Assembly: GCA_018985225.1 (NCBI GenBank)
Contig: JADGIF010000261.1
Span: 1 to 12,530, forward strand
Origin: Amoeboradix gromovi
Lineage: Eukaryota > Sanchytriomycota > Sanchytriomycetes > Sanchytriales > Sanchytriaceae
Reading direction: 5' to 3'
Length of the DNA: 12,530 bases
Shown: piece by piece, positions 7,880 through 12,530 of the stretch
Position numbering within the stretch: position 1 is the first letter of the stretch
Layout: every line of letters starts with the position of its first letter
Notes under the pieces: model-generated
The model's database searches: none
The model's input: the letters and a program-made list of their open reading frames with translations, nothing else
Told to the model about the DNA's origin: nothing
Program-made: the position numbers and the translations under genes

Positions 7880-9193
7880 TTACTGACCTCTTTTTCTCTT
7901 CTTTTGCTTAGGTCTTTCTTTGACTTTACATGATTTACATTTGCATCCACCTTCGAATAGAGTCTCTGAAGAATAGGCAAACAAGAGCTCTTCGTACTCC
8001 TTTATGTCTCTATTAGCAACGAACCCAATTCTAAACAATTCCGGCATTCTGTATTTACCATAAAACTAAATAAATAAAGTAGTTACAAATACTTGCTTAA
8101 GATTTGAATCCTTACAATCGTGATTAAAAAATCGCGTGATATTACCATAGTAGGTGGCATCCAAATAAAATTCAGGGTCTCTCAATCCTTTTTCACTGGC
8201 TGCAATATGCCTATCAATCCCAAAGGTATACAAATTGTCGACCAACTTATATATTATATGGCGGTGTTTATCAATTACGGAGTTATAAACTTCTCCTACA
8301 TATTCACCAATGTATTGGTCCTTTTTAATTAATTTTAAGGCACGCACACCCCAACCTCTACCATCACTAGTCATAAATACTTCTAGAGAATCTAGCATAT
8401 GCTCGCAATTGCCCAAATCTCTGTATTTGATAGAAATGCATGGTTTCTTGCATCTGCAGGACTCGGAACAGCCGCCAACCAAATCACCATTATTTGACAC
8501 CAGTTCATGCTTGCTGCAAGGGCAGCTATTAGTACAAGCGTAAGCACAATTACATCCATTATTGTCCACTTGAAATCCATCGAAATCACCGCAAATAGGA
8601 TGATAAATGGGTTCACTAATATACTGTAGGCGAGGAAAAGCTGTGGAATCAAAATCATTAACCACCCTAAATTTGGGCAAAGGTACGTCATATGGCTCAA
8701 TCCCCATCAATTCTTTCAAGGGCTCGTCATATAGTTCAGTAGCATCCAAATCGTCAGCAAGTTCTTCAAGATCTCCTATTGCGTCTGGAAAATAAGTAGT
8801 TCTGCGAGGAAAATATTGCCTAAGCTTTTCGATAGTTACGCCAAAGACACAAGCTAAAGCTCTGATATATAACGGCCTTAGATCTTCGTAGTCTATCGCT
8901 AATATAGAATCACTTTTTAAAGCAAATATAAAGTCCAAAACACTTTTAGTGCATTCCTGACTTAAACCACCAGTTTCTATCCTGTATAGCCGTTTAAAGC
9001 GGGTTTTTTGGTGGGCATAGAACATATTGTGCAATCTCTCTAAAATATCAAATTGAGATTGATCTAAAAGTTCGGCAATCGCATCCGTTATAACGCACCA
9101 TTCATGCAGGTGTATTGGCTGCTGCAGTAAAGATTTTTGATACTTGATGATATGTGGAACCAAGAATTTCTTCCTTTTTACTATTTCAACCAT
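7880..9193 (-). CDS. SUV39/Clr4/DIM-5-class histone H3K9 methyltransferase, two exons
   Basis: Exon 1 is 9193-8087 (369 codons) and exon 2 is 8065-7880 (61 codons plus TAA), giving 430 aa. The first ATG (MVEIVKRKK) was chosen. The pre-SET zinc cluster has nine cysteines: 214, 216, 220, 224, 226, 242, 246, 248 and 252. SET motifs follow: GRGWGV (278-283), GEYVGE (296-301), and NITRFFNHDC (351-360) with the NHxC catalytic/cofactor core. EELLFAY follows, with the expected active-site Tyr400. The post-SET cysteines (410, 412, 415) are spaced CxCx2C rather than the usual CxCx4C. The C-terminus is strongly basic. Members methylate histone H3 Lys9 to set up heterochromatin in the nucleus. No chromodomain is visible in the N-terminal 195 residues, more like DIM-5 or an unrelated N-terminus than Clr4. 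Without the intron the protein loses motif IV onward and post-SET. Confidence 0.9.
8066..8086 (-). other. Putative 21-nt intron in the H3K9 methyltransferase gene
   Basis: On the minus strand it starts GTAACTAC and ends TTTATTTAG, phase 0, with the TAG acceptor doubling as an in-frame stop if unspliced. Excision gives NLKQVF joined to FYGKYRMPELFRIGF. The distance from the Asn after the NHxC motif to the following I-x-F strand is then the same (21 residues) as in SUV39H1. A longer 27-nt alternative using GTATTT (8066-8092) also keeps frame but is two residues short in that comparison. Confidence 0.82.
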
Positions 9194-9220
9194 TTCACTC
9201 CTAACTCCGTCCAAACAAAT
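9194..9220. promoter_or_regulatory. 27-bp divergent intergenic region
   Basis: Only 27 bp (TTCACTCC...AACAAAT) separate the ATG of the methyltransferase gene (9191-9193, minus) from the ATG of the mitofusin gene (9221). Either both core promoters overlap the neighbouring coding sequence or both genes use extremely short leaders. No TATA-like box is present. An in-frame ATG for the mitofusin at 9152 lies inside the methyltransferase coding region and is less likely. Confidence 0.5.
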
Positions 9221-11996
9221 ATGGATTATGACTCCAGTTCAGTTAAATCAGAGCACGTAATAGATATAAATTATTTCCAAGAAGCCCAGCAGTCATTGCT
9301 CGCAGGAATTCAGCACATTCAGAAATTGTTACCTAGATTGAAGCATCTAGAAATCGTCAAAGTTCCAGGTAGCTGCCAAGTTCAAACATTTCGTAACCAT
9401 TTTAAGCTTAATCAAAATTTTCAGCATTCTAGCTGGTTATCAATATACAGGAAAGACATTTTGAAAGGACTTGACGTTGACGCTCTTAGAAATCACGATG
9501 ATTGGCCAACTAATCCCAGTCAGCGTATTTTGTCTAAGTCTGGATGGGATGATATAAACTCTTATCTAGAGTCCTTCAAGATTCGACTGAGTGATGAAAC
9601 TAACAGATTGCTCGTTGTTGGGGATTTAAATAGCGGAAAATCCAGTCTTGTGAACTCATTATTGGGTAGAAATGTAGTTTGTGTTGACCAGATGCCTCTT
9701 ACTGCTTGCTTTTGTGAGGTCATCGCTGGAAAGGACGTTATGGACGAAGTTGTTCATGCTATCCCTAAAATGGACAATTATGATTTTAATGACAAAAACA
9801 CTTTTGTTACTCATCAGTTATCAGATCTCAAGAGATTGCTAGCTGATGATCCGTCCCCTTTTGAATTCTTAAAGGTTTATGTGTCTCACCACTTCCATAA
9901 CCAAACCTCAAAGGATTTTCTTGAAAAGATGTCGCTAATTGATAGTCCAGGCCTAAACATTGACGCAGAAAAGACCTTGAATTTATTTCGTAAGCAGCGT
10001 GAAATAGATGTTATTGTCTTTGTCGTGAATGCTGAAAACTTGATAACTTATTCCGGCCAAGAGTTCTTGAAATCAATCAGCAACGAGAAACCATATTTTT
10101 TTTTGATAGTCAATAAGTTCGACAACATAGTGGATAAAGCTAGATGCAAGCGTGACATCTTGGGTCAGCTAAAGAAACTCTCGCAATTTGTTAGCGAGGA
10201 TACTTCTAAAATGGTTCATTTTGTAAGCGCCAAAAAAGTACTCGAAGAAAGGGTAGATCTTCTTGTGCCATCTGGTGAGGATCAAAAACTGGTAGCCAGT
10301 TTCAGCCAATTCGAAAGCCATTTAAAGAAGTTTATTGTTCTAAACAGAACAGCATCTAAACTACTTCCGGCAAAGAAATTTATGACCGACATGTTAAAGG
10401 ATTGCTTAGAACTAGTAGATGGTAATTTGGCGCAGAATATTATACACTTTGCAAAAGAATCTGACGTCATCTTGCGACAATCACCTCGCTTTATAAGTAC
10501 CATTGAGAAGTATGAAAGCATGTGTATTCGGGTTAATCGTATAATATCAGATACTGTAAAATGTGTAGAGATACATGTCAAAAGACATCTGGACAGATTT
10601 ATTGACTCTTTTTTGAATGAATGGCCAAATGTTAATTTTACAAACTATCCTTCTTCTTGGGGCAAAGATATAAGCACCAATGATAACTGGCTGCAGTACA
10701 GATTAAGAGAGCAGCCAAATGCACCTCTATGGCGAGGAGCGTTTGACACTTTGGCTTATGCACGAGAGTTACAAGATTACTTTAATGACTGCATAATTTA
10801 TGAGTTAACAGTGGTAGAGCAAAAAGTATTATATGACATCAAAGAAGCAATTAGCGATATACTGGCACTGTATTCTGATATAGACATTCCATTTGATTTC
10901 CTTGTAGAATCACCGGAGCAGTTTATAAACCAAAAAACACCAAGGAGTGTACAAACTGTTAATCAAATATTGAAAGAGAACTGGACTGCTGACGGTATAC
11001 AAGAAATATTACAGTCTGATATATTCACTAGGCAGGTCAAATCAATAAACAAGGTTGAATTGCATTCAAATTTGACAGTCATACAAGAGCCTAGATTGCG
11101 GCCAAAAGTAGTTGGACTATTTGATATTATAACTGCAAAACCAGCCACGAGATCTTTGATAGTGCCCCATTTCTTTTTAAGTGCCGCCACATCAATTTCT
11201 AGCATATATCATGTGTTTTCGTATTCTACTCGACTAGTTTATAACTTCTTTACAAAAACACCTGTGATTCTACATTCCACAACATTAGCAACAGCTGCAG
11301 TAATGCTTGCCCGAGTTTCTGATGTTGTGTCTTTTTTTGGCAAATCTGTGGATGTTTTAGTTAAAGTTGGATCATTTATTTATTCTGTTTCTATCAAGGT
11401 AGTAATAGACGTGGGATCGTATGTGTCTGGATTGATGACACCAGGATTCAGCAGTATTAATAAGTCATCTGTGAAACCCCTTTATATGCCAAGAATGGAA
11501 AACAAAGAATTTGATAGATCTATGGCTAGCAGACCACTAATTTTGCCTAATAGACAGTTGTCAATTTTGGAGAAGGCATACGGCTTCTTACCGAATATTG
11601 TAATACCCAATACCTATATTTATGGCGCTGCAGTTGGACTATTTGGTAATAATCATTAACTTAGCAAGTGGAGTTCTTTTCTACTACTTTACAGATATGC
11701 AGCGAACTGTGCAAGGGTGCGTAATACAGAAATCTATTGACTATATACAGAATTTAGCAGTATCAGATGCTTATGCAAAGAGATTATCAGCATTAACTGA
11801 GCAATTGATGCTTGAAAGAGTAAAAGAAATAGATCCCAAGATATACAATTCACTGATTCAAAAGTCAGAAAAGTTAAGTAGCTCGATATTGGAATGTAAC
11901 ATGCTGGGTGACCAGATTATTGCATTATGCAATGAATTGGAGAGAATTGACAGTTTATTACAAGTGGTAGCAAGCACAAATATAGATAAATTGTAA
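9221..11996 (+). CDS. fzo1: Mitofusin Fzo1, outer-membrane dynamin-like GTPase, two exons
   Basis: Fzo1 drives GTP-dependent mitochondrial outer-membrane tethering and fusion. Exon 1 is 9221-11645 and exon 2 is 11665-11996, giving 918 aa. The GTPase motifs are all intact: G1 GDLNSGKS (134-141), G2 Thr161 in PLTACF, G3 DSPG (241-244) and G4 NKFD (298-301). A helical middle region follows. Then come a long hydrophobic stretch (about 645-740), a polar linker, and a clear membrane segment YIYGAAVGLFASGVLFYYF (about 798-816) formed across the exon junction. The C-terminal 100 residues are amphipathic and coiled-coil-like, matching HR2. If unspliced, the frame ends after four extra codons in the middle of the membrane segment and loses HR2. 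The protein is longer than typical fungal Fzo1 (about 750-860 aa). AATAAA lies at 12004-12009. Confidence 0.93.
11646..11664 (+). other. Putative 19-nt intron in fzo1
   Basis: GTAATAATCATTAACTTAG, phase 1 (splits the Ala codon G|CA). Its removal fuses the two overlapping frames into one continuous hydrophobic segment, GAAVGLF-ASGVLFYYF, followed by the HR2-like helix. It shares the GTAAT start, a CA[CT]TAA motif at the same position, and the TAG end with the syf1 intron. Confidence 0.87.
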
Positions 11997-12385
11997 CAGA
12001 AGGAATAAATCAATTCCTTTAGCCTCTAGCTTAATATAAAGTAATCTATTAAGTTTATATTCTGGATTCTTTCGGGCATGTCTCCCTAAAATGTGGGACT
12101 TACGCACAAACAGTGAGTAAACCACCTGTTTGTCGCAATAAAATGATAAGCACGAAACGTTGGGCGAGCTGAATACACTGATAAGTTGAAACTGGGTCTG
12201 GTTCTAACCTGAGAGATGCCATCGTAGTAGTGTTAAAAATCGCCTTTGGCGTGGAAGTGAAAAAGACAAAAAATAAAGAACTCTCAATATCATAGGACTT
12301 CTTTTTATTGGTACTGGTATTTTGTCACCATTCAACACTTTGCAGATCTACGACTTAGCAATTTTATCGCATCAGAATATGTGAA
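11997..12385. other. Intergenic region with a stem-loop
   Basis: Apart from the fzo1 poly(A) signal (AATAAA, 12004-12009) no gene is supported. ACAAACAG (12106-12113) pairs perfectly with CTGTTTGT (12126-12133) across a 12-nt loop, and flanking GC/GC could extend the stem past a one-base bulge. A 40-codon minus-strand ORF (12222-12100) overlaps it but has no recognisable features. No tRNA, snRNA or snoRNA could be confirmed. Confidence 0.35.
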
Positions 12386-12530
12386 ATGAAAAGAACTCAA
12401 AGTTCATTAGAGTTGCGACCATTCAAAAACAATATGATGTGTCCAACACTTGTAGTAGCTGCAAGCGTTATGAAAGGATTCAGTCGTTGCGTCAATTGTC
12501 AGCAATGCGGTCACCAAGAGCATAGAGATA
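12386..12530 (+). CDS. Possible 5' end of a gene, truncated by the window edge
   Basis: An ATG-initiated frame (MKRTQSSLELRP...) stays open for 48 codons to the edge. It ends in a Cys/His-rich stretch, KGFSRCVNCQQCGHQEH, that resembles a zinc-binding C-x2-C-G-H-x2-H turn. At least one minus-strand frame over the same bases is also open for about 40 codons, so the call is weak. The gene, if real, would start about 390 bp after fzo1 in the same direction. Confidence 0.22.
   Translation, partial: MKRTQSSLELRPFKNNMMCPTLVVAASVMKGFSRCVNCQQCGHQEHRD

Noticed and set aside
9194-9214. Methyltransferase start at 9214
   Set aside because: That codon is TTG; the first ATG in frame is at 9193.
9137-9220. 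N-terminal extension of the mitofusin to 9152 or 9137
   Set aside because: The position at 9137 is TTG, not ATG, and the ATG at 9152 would overlap the methyltransferase coding sequence; 9221 is a sufficient start.
11622-11996. A separate small gene after fzo1 (124-aa frame)
   Set aside because: It overlaps the mitofusin frame, and its sequence is the expected C-terminal membrane segment and HR2 helix; it is better explained as exon 2.
12143-12215. C/D-box snoRNA between AATGATAAG and CCTGAG
   Set aside because: The C-box-like sequence is imperfect and no terminal stem could be paired.
12100-12222. 40-codon minus-strand ORF
   Set aside because: It is short, overlaps a hairpin, and has no recognisable family or conserved context.

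Overview
The window is AT-rich eukaryotic nuclear DNA, most likely from a fungus with a compact genome. The evidence is a mitofusin of the Fzo1 type, a spliceosomal Syf1 (XAB2) protein, an H3K9-type SET methyltransferase, standard stop codons, and gene spacings of only 13 to 50 bp. I cannot name the lineage.

Layout. 1-1029: gene-poor, with one copy of a dispersed repeat (421-590). 1030-1983 (+): two-span membrane protein, tentatively GIDE/BAM-like. 2004-4206 (-): Syf1, tail-to-tail with the previous gene (20 bp gap). 4257-5423 (+): LEA-like hydrophilic repeat protein, head-to-head with Syf1 (50 bp). 5424-6390: gene-poor repeat cluster with an inverted partner of the left-hand repeat and two families of degenerate tandem repeats. 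6391-7866 (+): coiled-coil protein of unknown function. 7880-9193 (-): SUV39/Clr4/DIM-5-class SET methyltransferase, 13 bp tail-to-tail with the coiled-coil gene. 9221-11996 (+): mitofusin, 27 bp head-to-head with the methyltransferase. 11997-12530: mostly non-coding, with a hairpin and a weak ORF running off the right edge.

The main result concerns gene structure. Three recognisable proteins each stop early in their long reading frame. Each is restored, with family-like continuity, by removing a segment of 19, 21 or 19 nt that begins GTAA and ends TAG. These look like ultra-short spliceosomal introns, far below usual fungal lengths. All three lie 86-90% of the way through their coding sequence. 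One is in syf1, which itself encodes a spliceosome component. The two 19-nt introns share the motif CAYTAA at the same internal offset.

The genes do not form one obvious pathway (splicing, heterochromatin, mitochondrial fusion, stress protection). What ties them together is divergent and convergent packing with shared short promoters and facing poly(A) signals. The repeats sit in the two wide gaps and do not interrupt genes.
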